From NCBI RefSeq assembly GCF_009363255.1, contig NZ_CP045318.1:224001-288000 (forward strand): a DNA stretch of 64,000 bases, written 5' to 3'. The DNA comes from Roseivivax sp. THAF197b. GTDB taxonomy: Bacteria > Pseudomonadota > Alphaproteobacteria > Rhodobacterales > Rhodobacteraceae. The position numbers were made by a program, and so were the translations under genes. Within the stretch, counting starts at the first letter, position 1. Each line of letters opens with the position of its first letter. The notes under the pieces are model-generated. The model was not told the origin of the DNA and searched no databases. It worked only from the letters and a program-made list of their open reading frames with translations. This document shows positions 37,630 to 48,059 of the stretch, one piece after another.

Positions 37630-38589
37630 ATGCGCTGGGGCGTCGTCACAACCGTCGCGGAACCGCCTGCCCTGCTGGCGGCTTTCGTGGCGCATTATGC
37701 CCGGATGGGGGCGGGATCGATCCGGCTTTATTTCGATCGTCCGGACCCCGAGGCGGCAGCACTCATCAGTCGTGTGCCGGGGGTCGAAGCGATCGACGCG
37801 GATGCCGCTTTCTACAGGGATGAACTCGGTGCGCGCGTCAAGCCTGCGCAGCTCAATCGCAAGCAGCGGTTCAACGCGGATCATGCGATGCGCACGATGG
37901 AGGTCGACTGGCTGTTGCATGTCGATGCCGACGAATTCCTCGCGGCGGAGGATTTCGCGGGGCAACTCGCGGCGCAGCCCGCTGACATCGACAGCCTGCA
38001 TATCGCCAATGGCGAACGCGCCTGGATTGCCGGGGCGTCCCCCCGCACGATTTTCGATGGCGTGCTGCGCTGGCCGGTCGATGGACCGCGACGCCGCATC
38101 CGGCGCATTCTTGGCCCGGAGGTTGCGGAGTTCACCGACAGAGGGTTCTGCGGGCACCTATGGGGCAAGAGCGTCACGCGCACGGGACGTGGTCTGAAGC
38201 TCGGCCTGCACAAGCCGCGCCGCGAGCCGCCAGCGCACCAGGTCGCGGCCCCATCTGCCAAATTGTGCCATTTCGACGGGCTCACGCGTCGGCATTGGGT
38301 CGCGAAGCTCATGCGCTATGCGGAGCTTGGCATGTATGCCGAGCCAAAGGGACCGCATCGCTGCCGCCATGCCCAGGTGACGCATGTGAAGAATGCGGGA
38401 TCCGATCCCGCGGCGGCTTTCGCATTGCACGACATGATCCGGGTGATCCCGGCTGACACGGCGCAGGCCTGGCAGGAGGCGGGGCTGATCGAAGCGATGC
38501 CATGTGATCCCGCAGCGGCGACCCGGGCCCTGTTCGGGGATGCGGTGGACCTCTCGCCCGCGGCTTTCGACGCCGCTCTTGCGCAATAA
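37630..38589 (+). CDS. Glycosyltransferase family 2-like protein, copy 2
   Basis: A 319-aa paralogue of the preceding gene, starting 4 nt after its stop. The shared order is WGVVTTVAEPPALLAAFVAHYARMGA, VEAIDADAAFYRDE, LLHVDADEFLAAED (DxD), IANGERAW, and LCHFDGLTRRHWVAKLMRYAELG (compare VSHFDGLTRLHWALKLQRHALNG in copy 1). The pair arose by duplication. It is convergent with mdh, with a terminator of mdh immediately after its stop. Confidence 0.8.
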   Translation: MRWGVVTTVAEPPALLAAFVAHYARMGAGSIRLYFDRPDPEAAALISRVPGVEAIDADAAFYRDELGARVKPAQLNRKQRFNADHAMRTMEVDWLLHVDADEFLAAEDFAGQLAAQPADIDSLHIANGERAWIAGASPRTIFDGVLRWPVDGPRRRIRRILGPEVAEFTDRGFCGHLWGKSVTRTGRGLKLGLHKPRREPPAHQVAAPSAKLCHFDGLTRRHWVAKLMRYAELGMYAEPKGPHRCRHAQVTHVKNAGSDPAAAFALHDMIRVIPADTAQAWQEAGLIEAMPCDPAAATRALFGDAVDLSPAAFDAALAQ

Positions 38590-38619
38590 AAAAACGCGCG
38601 CCCCCTGGGGACGCGCGCT
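38588..38619 (-). terminator. Intrinsic terminator of mdh
   Basis: Read leftward, a GC-only stem (AGCGCGCGTCCCC paired with GGGGGCGCGCG) is followed by seven T residues, 34 nt beyond the mdh stop. It overlaps the stop codon of the convergent glycosyltransferase. Confidence 0.9.
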
Positions 38620-38653
38620 GTGTTTCGGTCGGTCGCCTGGACTTTTGCGAGGC

Positions 38654-39622
<969 letters not shown>

Positions 39623-39785
39623 CTACTCCGGTTCGGTCAAAATTCGTCTGATGGCCTAAGCAATCGCGCCGCCTCGCGCAAGCCCGCCGCGTTGCAGCGC
39701 GAGAAATGCCGTGGGTGAAACGGCCCTGTTGTCGCCGGGCGCAACCGGCTAAGCCTGCGGGGCACGCGACAATTCCGGGATTCCC

Positions 39786-40538
39786 ATGGAGCTTCTGAGC
39801 TGGCCGATCTTCGCCATCTGCGTGCCCGCGGTGATCTTCGCGGGCGTCTCGAAGGGCGGGTTCGGCTCCGGCGCGGCCTTTGCGGCGTCGTCGATTCTGG
39901 CGGTGGCCCTCGATCCGGGCTCCGCGCTCGGGATCATGCTGCCGCTCCTTATGCTGATCGACGTGGCCTCCCTGCCGCCCTATTGGCGCAAATGGTCCTG
40001 GCCCGAGGCGCGACTGCTGATCTATGCCGGATTGCCGGGGGGCGTGCTGGGCGCACTGTTCTACGGTTTCACCTCGCCCGATGCGATCCGGCTGGTGATC
40101 GGCTTTGTCTGCCTGTCCTTCATCGCATGGCAATGGTCGCAGAAGGCGGGTCTCATCCGGATCGAGCGTGAAATGGGCACAAAAACAGGGATTGCCGCAG
40201 GCCTCGGTGCGGGATTTACCAGCTTTGTCAGCCATGCGGGCGGCCCTGTCGCGGCGGTGTATCTGCTGGGACGGGGGCTGTCGAAGACCGCATTCCAGGC
40301 CACGACGGTGCTCGTCTTCTGGGCGCTGAACCTGTCGAAGGTCGGGATTTACGGGGCGATGGGCATCTTCTCCCGTGATGGGCTGATCCTTGCGGGCCTT
40401 CTGATCCCCTTCGCGCTTTTGGGCACCTGGCTTGGCGTCAAGGCGCATCGGCTGGTGCCGGAGCGGATCTTCTTCGGGATCACCTACGTGCTTCTGGCGA
40501 TCACAGGCAGCAAGCTGATCTGGGATGCGCTGACCTGA
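39786..40538 (+). CDS. TSUP (TauE/SafE) family transporter
   Basis: A 250-aa membrane protein with eight or so hydrophobic segments, in two repeats, each starting near VFAGVSKGGFGSGAAFAA (about residues 17-34) and GFTSFVSHAGGPVAAVYLL (about 141-159). TSUP carriers export sulfite, sulfonates or organic acids. Sulfotransferase genes occur 10 kb away but not in the same unit. It is divergent from mdh with a 169-bp spacer. Confidence 0.85.
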   Translation: MELLSWPIFAICVPAVIFAGVSKGGFGSGAAFAASSILAVALDPGSALGIMLPLLMLIDVASLPPYWRKWSWPEARLLIYAGLPGGVLGALFYGFTSPDAIRLVIGFVCLSFIAWQWSQKAGLIRIEREMGTKTGIAAGLGAGFTSFVSHAGGPVAAVYLLGRGLSKTAFQATTVLVFWALNLSKVGIYGAMGIFSRDGLILAGLLIPFALLGTWLGVKAHRLVPERIFFGITYVLLAITGSKLIWDALT

Positions 40539-40574
40539 TCGGCGCGGATCGCAAGCAGCGACCGGGCGCGCAGA

Positions 40575-40877
40575 TCAGGCCGGGCGTCCGGGCGGCAGCC
40601 GCATCAACGTCTCGAAATGGGTGCCGCTGGCCATGAGGCAGGTCACGCCGTCGGCCCGTGTCAGCAGGACCGACCACGTGCCGTCGTCCGACGCGAACAC
40701 CTCGATGATCTGGTTATTGGCGGCCAGCCCCACCGATTGCGGCGACTCGCCGTAGCGATCGGCCAGACGCTGCACAACGGTCTCTCGCGGACCGCAGCGC
40801 GGCGTCGCTGCCGCGGCGGCGGAGGCGGCGGCAAGGACTAGAGCAGGGCCAAGACAGGCAAGAATGAGTCGGCGCAT
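40575..40877 (-). CDS. Small exported protein of unknown function
   Basis: A 100-aa protein with a signal peptide (MRRLILACLGPALVLAAASAAAA, cleavage near residue 23) and a mature part of about 77 residues containing two Cys (in TPRCGPRE and GVTCLMA), likely a disulfide in the periplasm. ATG 40877 has GGGGG upstream; a longer frame to 40937 would hide the signal peptide. Convergent with the TSUP gene. I do not recognise the family. Confidence 0.7.
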   Translation of the reverse strand: MRRLILACLGPALVLAAASAAAAATPRCGPRETVVQRLADRYGESPQSVGLAANNQIIEVFASDDGTWSVLLTRADGVTCLMASGTHFETLMRLPPGRPA

Positions 40878-41077
40878 GAAAACCCCCGGAATATCTGGAG
40901 CAGCCCGAACGCGGGCGGTCCGGTGACACTGCCGCAACAGCCCTCAAGACCGGGTTAATGCGGCGGTCGACATGCCCGTTGCGCCGGTTTCTCTGCGCTG
41001 CGGAAACTTTTCCTTGAATGTTTCGTCCAAAACTGGTGGGTCTGAGCGCAATTATATTTCGCAACAGGATCTCCGCC

Positions 41078-41929
41078 ATGATCAGCCGTCCCTACCGTTC
41101 CGTGCTCTATATTCCGGGCTCGAAGCCGCGGGCGATCGACAAGGCGCGGGGGCTGCCCGTCGATGCGATCATCTTCGACCTCGAAGACGCGGTCTCACCC
41201 GAGGAGAAGGCCTCGGCGCGCGACACGCTCGCCGAAGAGCTTGCCAAGGGCGGCTTCGGGGCGCGCTTCAAGATGGTGCGGATCAACGGGCTCGATACCG
41301 AATGGGGCGAGGCGGATGCACGCGCCGCCGCGACCATGCAGGCCGATGCCGTGCTCGTGCCCAAGGTCGGCAGCGCCACCCGGCTCAACGAGGTCTCGAC
41401 GCTGACCGGCAATGCCCGCCTCTGGGCGATGATGGAAACGCCGACCGGCATCCTGCACGCGTCCAGCATCGCGGCGCATCCGCTGCTGGACGGCTTCGTC
41501 ATGGGCACGAACGATCTGGCCAAGGAATTGCGCTCGCGCTCGACACCGGACCGTCTGGCGATGCTGCCCGCGCTCGGTCACTGCCTGCTGGCCGCACGGG
41601 CGCATGGCATCGCCATCGTCGACGGGGTCTATAACGCCTTCAAGGACAATGAAGGATTGGCCGCGGAATGCAGACAGGGCCGCGACATGGGCTTTGACGG
41701 AAAGACGCTGATTCATCCCGCGCAGGTGGAGATTGCCAATGCCGAGTTCGGCCCCTCGGAGGCGGAACTGGACCTCGCGCGCCGCCAGATCGAAGCCTAC
41801 GAGGCCGCGAAGGCAAGCGGGCAGGGCGTCGCCGTGGTCGATGGCAAGATCGTGGAGAACCTGCACGTAGACACGGCGCAGAGCTTGCTGGCACAAGCAG
41901 AGGCGATCGCAGCGATCGCGAAAGGATGA
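41078..41929 (+). CDS. mcl2: CitE-like protein, (3S)-malyl-CoA thioesterase type
   Basis: A 283-aa HpcH/HpaI (CitE) TIM-barrel protein. RSVLYIPGSKPRAIDKARGLPVDAIIFDLEDAV is the family N-terminus, and the metal ligands and acid residue lie in MMETPTGIL (about residues 115-123) and FVMGTNDLAKEL. The C-terminal lid has KTLIHPAQVEIAN. Short CitE-like proteins of this form in Rhodobacter (Mcl2) hydrolyse malyl-CoA to malate in the ethylmalonyl-CoA pathway. The name rests on that resemblance and on mch two genes downstream. Confidence 0.8.
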   Translation: MISRPYRSVLYIPGSKPRAIDKARGLPVDAIIFDLEDAVSPEEKASARDTLAEELAKGGFGARFKMVRINGLDTEWGEADARAAATMQADAVLVPKVGSATRLNEVSTLTGNARLWAMMETPTGILHASSIAAHPLLDGFVMGTNDLAKELRSRSTPDRLAMLPALGHCLLAARAHGIAIVDGVYNAFKDNEGLAAECRQGRDMGFDGKTLIHPAQVEIANAEFGPSEAELDLARRQIEAYEAAKASGQGVAVVDGKIVENLHVDTAQSLLAQAEAIAAIAKG

Positions 41930-41933
41930 ACCA

Positions 41934-42479
41934 ATGCTTCTGATGATCTTCGGGATCGCGCTTTGGGTGGGCGCGCATCTCTTCAAGCGCCTCGCCCCCG
42001 ACATGCGCGAAAACATGGGCAATGCAGGCAAGGGCATCGTGGCGGTGGTCATCCTCGCAGGGTTGGCCGCGATGATCTTCGGCTACCGCTCCGCCCCCTA
42101 TATCGGCGTCTGGACGCCGCCCGGCTTCCTTGTCCACGTGAACAACCTGCTGATGCTGGGCGCGGTCTTTCTTTACGGGATGAGCGCCACGACCGGGAGA
42201 CTGCGCGGCGCCATGCGCCACCCGCAGCTGACCGCCGTGAAGGTCTGGGCCGTGGCGCATCTGCTGGTCAACGGCGATCTCGCGGCGATCATCCTCTTCG
42301 GCAGCCTTCTGGCCTGGGCCGTGGTGGAAGTCATCGTCATCAACCGCACGACCGATTGGGAGCGCCCGGCGCCCGGGCCCGCCAAGAAGGACATCGTGCT
42401 CGTTGTCATCACCATCGTGATGTACGTCATCATCACCGGCATTCACGCCTGGCTGGGCGTCTGGCCCTTCGGGTCCTGA
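41934..42479 (+). CDS. NnrU family membrane protein
   Basis: A 181-aa protein with about five hydrophobic segments (MLLMIFGIALWVGAHLFKRLAP; GIVAVVILAGLAAMIFGYRSAP; NNLLMLGAVFLYGMSATTG). The GAxHxxxR and HPQLTAVKVWAVAHLLVNGD segments fit the NnrU/isoprenoid-linked membrane family found near nitrite reductase genes in other alphaproteobacteria; no denitrification genes are here. It starts 4 nt after mcl2, so it is in that operon. Confidence 0.83.
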   Translation: MLLMIFGIALWVGAHLFKRLAPDMRENMGNAGKGIVAVVILAGLAAMIFGYRSAPYIGVWTPPGFLVHVNNLLMLGAVFLYGMSATTGRLRGAMRHPQLTAVKVWAVAHLLVNGDLAAIILFGSLLAWAVVEVIVINRTTDWERPAPGPAKKDIVLVVITIVMYVIITGIHAWLGVWPFGS

Positions 42480-42498
42480 TCCAACGCAAGGGATAGCT

Positions 42499-42702
42499 AT
42501 GAAACTCTACCGCATGCTGACCGAGGACGACACCTCGGCCTTCTGCCACAAGGTCACCGAGGCCCTGTCCAAGGGATGGGAACTGCATGGCGACCCGGTC
42601 TACGCCTTCGATTCCGCCAATGGCGTGATGCGCTGCGGGCAGGCCGTGGTGAAAGAGGTCGAGGGCACCTATTCGCCCGACATGAAGCTTGGCGCACAGT
42701 GA
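42499..42702 (+). CDS. DUF1737 domain protein
   Basis: A 67-aa DUF1737 protein. The pattern MKLYRMLTEDDTSAFCHKVTEALSKGWELHGDP (residues 1-33) then GVMRCGQAVVK is the family core; the WELHG turn is diagnostic. It is a small cytoplasmic protein of unknown function. It lies between the NnrU gene and mch, 19 nt and 13 nt away, so it is probably co-transcribed with mcl2-mch. Confidence 0.82.
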   Translation: MKLYRMLTEDDTSAFCHKVTEALSKGWELHGDPVYAFDSANGVMRCGQAVVKEVEGTYSPDMKLGAQ

Positions 42703-42715
42703 CGGGAACGCAGGC

Positions 42716-43768
42716 ATGAAAGACGACGCAAACCGCCCGCCCAAGACCAATGCAGGCTTCTTCTTCGAGGATTACCGCATCGGGCAGGTCATCGACCATG
42801 CCGTGCCGCGGACCGTGGGGGGCGGGGAGCGGGCGCTTTACCACGCGCTCTATCCCGCGCGGCATGCGCTCTATTCCTCGGACGCCTTCGCGCAGGCCTG
42901 CGGGCTGGCGCAAAGCCCGCTCGACGATCTGGCGGCCTTTCACGTGGTCTTCGGCAAGTCGGTGCCCGATGTCTCGCTCAATGCGCGGGCCAATCTGGGC
43001 TATGCCGAGGGCCGCTGGCTGAAACCGGTTCATGAGGGCGACACGCTGCGGTCACGCTCCGAAGTGATCGGCCTCAAGCAGAATTCGAACGGCAAGACCG
43101 GCGTTGTCTGGGTCCGCACCGAGGGGTTGAACCAGGCGGACGAGGTCGTGATGCAGTTCGTGCGTTGGGTCATGGTCAAGAAGCGCGACGTCGATGCGCC
43201 CGCACCCGAGACGACCGTTCCCGACCTGAAGCCCGCCCTTGCGCCCGCCGATTTGACCATTCCCGACGGGCTCGATTTCACGGGCTATGACTTCACGCTG
43301 GCCGGGGAGCCCTATCGTCTTGGGGATTACGCGGTCGGTGAGGTGATCGACCATGTCGACGGCGTCACCATCGAAGAGGCGGAGCACATGATGGCCACGC
43401 GCCTCTGGCAGAACACCGCCAAGGTGCATTTCGACGCCACGCAGCGCGAAGACGGCAAGCGGCTGATCTATGGCGGGCACGTGATCTCCATGGCGCGGAC
43501 GCTGTCCTTCAACGGGCTCGCCAATGCGCAGATGATCGTGGGGTTGAACGCGGGTGCCCATGCCAACCCGTGTTTCGCGGGCGACACGATCCGCGCCTGG
43601 TCCGAGGTTCTGGATGTGGCCGAAACGGACCGGCCCGGCATCGGCGCGATCCGTCTGCGGCTGGTGGCGACCAAGGACGGTGCTGCCGGTGAGCTGCGCG
43701 GGCCGGACGGGAAGTACCTGCCGGGCGTGCTGCTCGATCTCGACTATTGGGCCCTGATGCCCGTCTGA
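42716..43768 (+). CDS. mch: Mesaconyl-CoA hydratase
   Basis: A 350-aa protein with two MaoC-like hot-dog domains: FFFEDYRIGQVIDHAVPRTV (about residues 16-35) opens the first and YRLGDYAVGEVIDHVDGVTIEEAEHM the second. The length and sequence pattern match the Rhodobacter mesaconyl-C1-CoA hydratase of the ethylmalonyl-CoA pathway, which makes beta-methylmalyl-CoA. ATG 42716 follows GGGAA; a longer in-frame start overlaps DUF1737. Its placement with mcl2, sdh and suc supports the pathway role. Confidence 0.88.
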   Translation: MKDDANRPPKTNAGFFFEDYRIGQVIDHAVPRTVGGGERALYHALYPARHALYSSDAFAQACGLAQSPLDDLAAFHVVFGKSVPDVSLNARANLGYAEGRWLKPVHEGDTLRSRSEVIGLKQNSNGKTGVVWVRTEGLNQADEVVMQFVRWVMVKKRDVDAPAPETTVPDLKPALAPADLTIPDGLDFTGYDFTLAGEPYRLGDYAVGEVIDHVDGVTIEEAEHMMATRLWQNTAKVHFDATQREDGKRLIYGGHVISMARTLSFNGLANAQMIVGLNAGAHANPCFAGDTIRAWSEVLDVAETDRPGIGAIRLRLVATKDGAAGELRGPDGKYLPGVLLDLDYWALMPV

Positions 43769-43828
43769 CGTTCCCAAATCGGGGCGGTTCGTGGCAAGCT
43801 TCGCGGACCTGCCCCGAGGGAGCCCGCC

Positions 43829-44575
43829 ATGACCCGCCACTTGCCGATCGTGCCACTTCTCTGCGCGGGCCTCGCCGCACCCTGTGCCGCGCAGGACATC
43901 ACCGACGAAGACATCTTCGTCGAGGCGAACCTCCTGTCGGTTTTCTATCACGAGATGGGACATGCCCTCATCGACGTGATGCGTCTGCCGGTCTTCGGGC
44001 AGGAGGAGGATGCGGCCGACGTGGCCTCGATCCTGCTGATCGATTCGATCTTCGACGCCGAAAGCGCGCTCGACCTCGCCTACGATTCCGCGCTGGGCTT
44101 CGCCGCGGAGGCAATGTGGGAAGAGGAAATGGCGCTCGAGCCTGCCTTCTGGGATGTCCACGGGTCAAGCGAGCAGCGCTTCTACAACACGGTCTGCCTG
44201 TTCTATGGCGCCGATCCCGATGGGCGCGACGACTTCGCCGCCGATATGGACCTGCCCGAGGAACGCGCCCTGACCTGCGAGGAGGAATTCATCCTCGCAG
44301 AGGAAAGCTGGGGCCCGGTTCTCGACGAGGTGTTCGGCGCGGACGGGCCTGAAATGACGCTGCAAATCCTGTCAGGCACCGGTTTGACCGCCGATCTGAT
44401 CGCGGAAGAAGTGGCCTATCTGAACGAGAACCTGCGCCTTCCGGAAGCGCTGACCGTGTCGGTCGAGGCATGTGGCGAAATCAATGCCTTCTACATCCCG
44501 GACGCGCGTGCAATCGTGATGTGTACCGAGTTCGAAGGCTATCTGCGGGAATTATACCAGCTGAGCAGCGGTTGA
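43829..44575 (+). CDS. DUF4344 family metallopeptidase, exported
   Basis: A 248-aa protein with a signal peptide (residues 1-21, cleavage after CAA) and a zinc-protease motif FYHEMGHALIDVM (HExxH near residue 41). The second half carries a C-terminal Cys pair (SVEACGEIN, IVMCTEF) that may form a disulfide. DUF4344 proteins are predicted periplasmic or surface metallopeptidases of unknown target. It starts 60 nt after mch. A likely start is ATG 43829 with GAGGGAG upstream. Confidence 0.84.
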   Translation: MTRHLPIVPLLCAGLAAPCAAQDITDEDIFVEANLLSVFYHEMGHALIDVMRLPVFGQEEDAADVASILLIDSIFDAESALDLAYDSALGFAAEAMWEEEMALEPAFWDVHGSSEQRFYNTVCLFYGADPDGRDDFAADMDLPEERALTCEEEFILAEESWGPVLDEVFGADGPEMTLQILSGTGLTADLIAEEVAYLNENLRLPEALTVSVEACGEINAFYIPDARAIVMCTEFEGYLRELYQLSSG

Positions 44576-44652
44576 GCGGTCGCATGCACGGGAATGGTCC
44601 GGGCGCTACAGCGCGGTCGATCCTGCGCCTGCGATCCTGTTAGCGCCGAAGC

Positions 44653-44683
44653 TGTGATCACAACGCGCGGGCGCGTGATCACA
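44653..44683. promoter_or_regulatory. Paired GTGATCAC palindromes upstream of sdhC
   Basis: TGTGATCACA, 11 nt, CGTGATCACA, with centres 21 bp apart and 120 and 141 nt before the sdhC ATG. It is the same 31-bp architecture as at sucC (36416-36446), in the same orientation to the gene. A GTTAGCGC sequence lies just upstream at 44639-44646. Bound regulator unknown. Confidence 0.7.
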
Positions 44684-44798
44684 TAGGTGCGGCAAGGCAG
44701 AAATTCCGCGGCAAACCAGCCCATTTTCAGGCGTCGCCCCGTGACAGCGGCGTGAATTCCATTAAAACGGCACGCAAGGAACCCGAAAGGACTTTTCC

Positions 44799-45182
44799 AT
44801 GGCAGACGTCAACCGGGGCAATCGGCCCCTTTCGCCGCATCTGCAGGTTTACCGCCCGCAGCTGACCTCGATGACTTCGATCCTGACCCGGATCACCGGC
44901 AATGCGCTGATCGTGGCGATCTTCATGATCGTCTGGTGGTTCATCGCCGCGGCCTCCGGCCCGGAATATTTCGCCGTGGCCGACGGTTTCGTGACCAGCT
45001 GGTTCGGTGATCTGGTGCTGTTCCTGTCGCTCTGGGCGCTGTGGTATCATACGCTCGCGGGCATCCGGCACCTGATCTGGGACTACGCCATCGGGCTCGA
45101 GATCGACATTGCCGAAAAGCTCGGCTGGGGCGTGATCGGTGGCTCGGTCGTCCTGACCATCCTGACCGTCATCATCATCTGA
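44799..45182 (+). CDS. sdhC: Succinate dehydrogenase cytochrome b556 subunit
   Basis: A 127-aa inner-membrane heme and quinone anchor of complex II. MADVNRGNRPLSPHLQVYRPQLTSMTSILTRITG is the family N-terminus, followed by three hydrophobic helices, and the heme His is in LWYHTLAGIRHLIWD (about residues 83-97). It starts the sdh cluster after a long promoter region with paired palindromes. sdhD begins 13 nt downstream. Confidence 0.95.
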   Translation: MADVNRGNRPLSPHLQVYRPQLTSMTSILTRITGNALIVAIFMIVWWFIAAASGPEYFAVADGFVTSWFGDLVLFLSLWALWYHTLAGIRHLIWDYAIGLEIDIAEKLGWGVIGGSVVLTILTVIII

Positions 45183-45195
45183 GGGGCACGCGACA

Positions 45196-45567
45196 ATGGC
45201 TTTTCTGACCGACCGCAAGCGCGCCGACCGCTGGGGCAGCGCGAAATCCGGGACCGAGCACTTCTGGCGCATGAAGGTGCAATCCGTCGGGCTGATGTTC
45301 CTCATCCCGCTCTTCGTCTTCACCTTCGGCCCGATCCTGGGGTCTAGCTACGAAGAGGTGATCGCCTATTTCGCCCGGCCCTTCCCGGCCATCGTGGCGG
45401 GGCTGACGATCCTCGTGACCTGCATCCATTTCAAGGACGGCTTCACCACCCTCATTGAGGATTACGTTCACGGCGTTTGGGAAAAGATCCTGATCCTCGG
45501 CATGACGTGCCTGATGTACGCGCTCGCCGCGACCGGCCTTTTCGCCGTCGCGCGCCTGGCGCTGTAA
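45196..45567 (+). CDS. sdhD: Succinate dehydrogenase membrane anchor subunit
   Basis: A 123-aa membrane anchor with three hydrophobic helices ([58 protein letters not shown]). The His in [15 protein letters not shown] is the likely second heme ligand, as in the Rhodobacter type. It lies between sdhC and sdhA with short gaps of 13 and 23 nt. Confidence 0.93.
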   Translation: MAFLTDRKRADRWGSAKSGTEHFWRMKVQSVGLMFLIPLFVFTFGPILGSSYEEVIAYFARPFPAIVAGLTILVTCIHFKDGFTTLIEDYVHGVWEKILILGMTCLMYALAATGLFAVARLAL

Positions 45568-45590
45568 GCAAATTCGGAGCGATACGCGAT

Positions 45591-47396
45591 ATGGCTGAAT
45601 ACGAATACGAAACGCATGACTACGACGTGGTCGTGGTGGGCGCGGGCGGCTCCGGTCTCCGTGCAACCCTCGGCATGGCCGAGCAGGGTCTGCGCACCGC
45701 CTGCGTGACCAAGGTTTTCCCGACCCGCTCGCATACCGTGGCCGCACAGGGCGGCATCGCCGCCTCGCTGTCCAACATGGGCCCCGACCACTGGCAGTGG
45801 CACATGTACGACACCGTGAAGGGCTCGGACTGGCTGGGCGATACCGACGCGATGGAATACCTCGCGCGGCACGCGCCCGAGGCGGTCTACGAGCTTGAGC
45901 ATTACGGCGTGCCGTTCTCGCGCACCGAAGAGGGCAAGATCTACCAGCGTCCCTTCGGCGGCCACACCACCGAGTTCGGCGAAGGCCCCCCGGTGCAGCG
46001 CACCTGTGCTGCTGCCGACCGTACGGGCCACGCCATCCTGCACACGCTCTACGGCCAGTCGCTGAAGAACAACGCCGAGTTCTACATCGAATATTTCGCC
46101 ATCGATCTGATGATGGACGATGACGGCACCTGCACGGGCGTTGTCTGTTGGAAGCTGGATGACGGCACGATCCATGTCTTCAACGCGAAGACCGTGGTTC
46201 TGGCGACCGGCGGCTATGGCCGGGCGTATTTCTCGGCCACATCCGCGCATACCTGCACCGGTGACGGAGGCGGCATGGTGGCGCGTGCGGGCCTGCCGCT
46301 TCAGGACATGGAATTCGTGCAGTTCCACCCGACCGGCATCTACGGCGCAGGCTGCCTCATTACCGAGGGCGCGCGCGGCGAGGGCGGCTACCTCACCAAT
46401 TCCGAGGGCGAGCGGTTCATGGAGCGCTATGCGCCCAACTACAAGGACCTCGCACCCCGCGACTACGTCTCGCGCTGCATGACCATGGAGATCCGCGAAG
46501 GCCGCGGCGTCGGCAAGGACGGGGATCACATCCACCTGAACCTGTCGCACCTGCCGAAAGAGGCGCTGAACCTGCGTCTGCCGGGCATCTCGGAGAGCGC
46601 GCGCATCTTCGCCGGTGTGGACGTCACCAAGGAGCCGATCCCGGTCATCCCGACCGTGCATTACAACATGGGCGGCATCCCCACGAATTACTGGGGCGAG
46701 GTGCTGAACCCGACGAAGGACGATCCGAACCGCATCGTGCCGGGCCTGATGGCCGTAGGCGAGGCGGGCTGCGCGTCGGTCCATGGGGCGAACCGCCTCG
46801 GCTCGAACTCGCTGATCGACCTCGTCGTCTTCGGACGCGCCGCCGCGATCCGCGCGGGCAAGGTCGTCGATCGCGACGCGGCCACCCGGTCGGTCAACAA
46901 GGGCCAGGTGGACAAGGCGCTCGACCGCTTCGACAGCTTGCGTCATGCGGATGGCAATACCACGACGGCAGAGCTGCGCCTCGAGATGCAGAAGACCATG
47001 CAGGAGGACGCCGCCGTCTTCCGCACCGCAGAGACCATGAAGAAGGGTCTGGACAAGATGGTGGGCATCGCGGGCAAGGTCGATGATCTGAAGGTCACCG
47101 ATCGCAGCCTCGTCTGGAACTCCGACCTGATGGAGACGCTGGAGCTCACGAACCTCATGCCCAACGCGCTTGCGACCATCGCAGGGGCCGAGGCGCGCAA
47201 GGAAAGCCGAGGCGCGCATGCGCATGAGGACCATTCCGAGCGGGATGACGAGAATTGGCGCGTGCACACGATCAGCCATGTAGACGGCGCGAAGGTGGAT
47301 CTGACCTATCGTCCCATCGTGACCGATCCCCTGACCAATGAGGATCAGGGCGGTATCGCGCTGAAGAAGATCGCGCCGAAAGAACGCACGTTCTGA
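45591..47396 (+). CDS. sdhA: Succinate dehydrogenase flavoprotein subunit
   Basis: A 601-aa catalytic subunit of complex II with covalently bound FAD. The N-terminal [17 protein letters not shown] site, [14 protein letters not shown] with the FAD-linking His (about residues 46-59), [10 protein letters not shown] and [21 protein letters not shown] are all present, plus the Arg-rich C-terminal helical region. ATG 45591 is the family start. Its stop overlaps the next ATG (TGATG); the cluster is then interrupted by other genes before sdhB. Confidence 0.97.
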   Translation: MAEYEYETHDYDVVVVGAGGSGLRATLGMAEQGLRTACVTKVFPTRSHTVAAQGGIAASLSNMGPDHWQWHMYDTVKGSDWLGDTDAMEYLARHAPEAVYELEHYGVPFSRTEEGKIYQRPFGGHTTEFGEGPPVQRTCAAADRTGHAILHTLYGQSLKNNAEFYIEYFAIDLMMDDDGTCTGVVCWKLDDGTIHVFNAKTVVLATGGYGRAYFSATSAHTCTGDGGGMVARAGLPLQDMEFVQFHPTGIYGAGCLITEGARGEGGYLTNSEGERFMERYAPNYKDLAPRDYVSRCMTMEIREGRGVGKDGDHIHLNLSHLPKEALNLRLPGISESARIFAGVDVTKEPIPVIPTVHYNMGGIPTNYWGEVLNPTKDDPNRIVPGLMAVGEAGCASVHGANRLGSNSLIDLVVFGRAAAIRAGKVVDRDAATRSVNKGQVDKALDRFDSLRHADGNTTTAELRLEMQKTMQEDAAVFRTAETMKKGLDKMVGIAGKVDDLKVTDRSLVWNSDLMETLELTNLMPNALATIAGAEARKESRGAHAHEDHSERDDENWRVHTISHVDGAKVDLTYRPIVTDPLTNEDQGGIALKKIAPKERTF

Positions 47397-47932
47397 TGCG
47401 GCGACTGGCGGCCATGATCTGCGCGCCCCTCCTGCTTGCGGCCTGCGGCAGCGGCGGGAGCGGCGGATCGTCCGACCCGATGGTCGGGTGCATCATGCAG
47501 ATCCAGCCGCCGGGCACCTACGACTACGCTGCGGGCACAAAGCTGCCCGTGGCCACGCCCGGCCCGGGCGGTACGCAGGCCGGGGCGGATGCGCTCAATG
47601 CCTGCGCGCGGGAGCGTGTTTTCGGCAATACGGCCGTTGCTGCGTCTGTGGCCGCCGAGATGCAGTCGCCCACGTCGGTTGCGATCCGAGATGGCGGTCT
47701 GCCGCACAACTACGCGCAAGGCTCTTCGGATGGCACGGTGGTTGCTGCGGCGCGCGGCGATGGCGCCGTCATCCGCAAGTATACCTATGGCACACCGCCC
47801 TCATCGCACCAGAATGCGGTGGTCACCCCTCGGGCGTCTGCCATCGCGCCCTCTCCGGTTGTCCGCTCCTCGGCATCCTGCCCGGCCAATGCGCCCGTGA
47901 TCTATGGAGGGGCGTCCTATTGCTTCCGCTAA
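47396..47932 (+). CDS. Lipoprotein of unknown function
   Basis: A 178-aa predicted lipoprotein. The lipobox LLAAC ends at Cys17, followed by GSGGSGGSS. The mature part has three more Cys (in MVGCIMQ, NACARER and SYCFR with SCPANAP) and is rich in Gly, Ala and Ser. It does not match a family I know. ATG 47396 overlaps the sdhA stop by one nucleotide, so it is in the sdhCDA transcript. The next 127 bp hold no gene. Confidence 0.75.
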   Translation: MRRLAAMICAPLLLAACGSGGSGGSSDPMVGCIMQIQPPGTYDYAAGTKLPVATPGPGGTQAGADALNACARERVFGNTAVAASVAAEMQSPTSVAIRDGGLPHNYAQGSSDGTVVAAARGDGAVIRKYTYGTPPSSHQNAVVTPRASAIAPSPVVRSSASCPANAPVIYGGASYCFR

Positions 47933-48059
47933 GCGTGAGAGGGTGGACGATTGTGGCAGGCGCGTTGCTTGCCGTGATGTCGCCGGGCCACCTCGTGCGG
48001 AAAACGTTGGCGCCGATAGAGTGGATGCTCTAATCGCCTTTTTAGGGATGGGATAGGCT

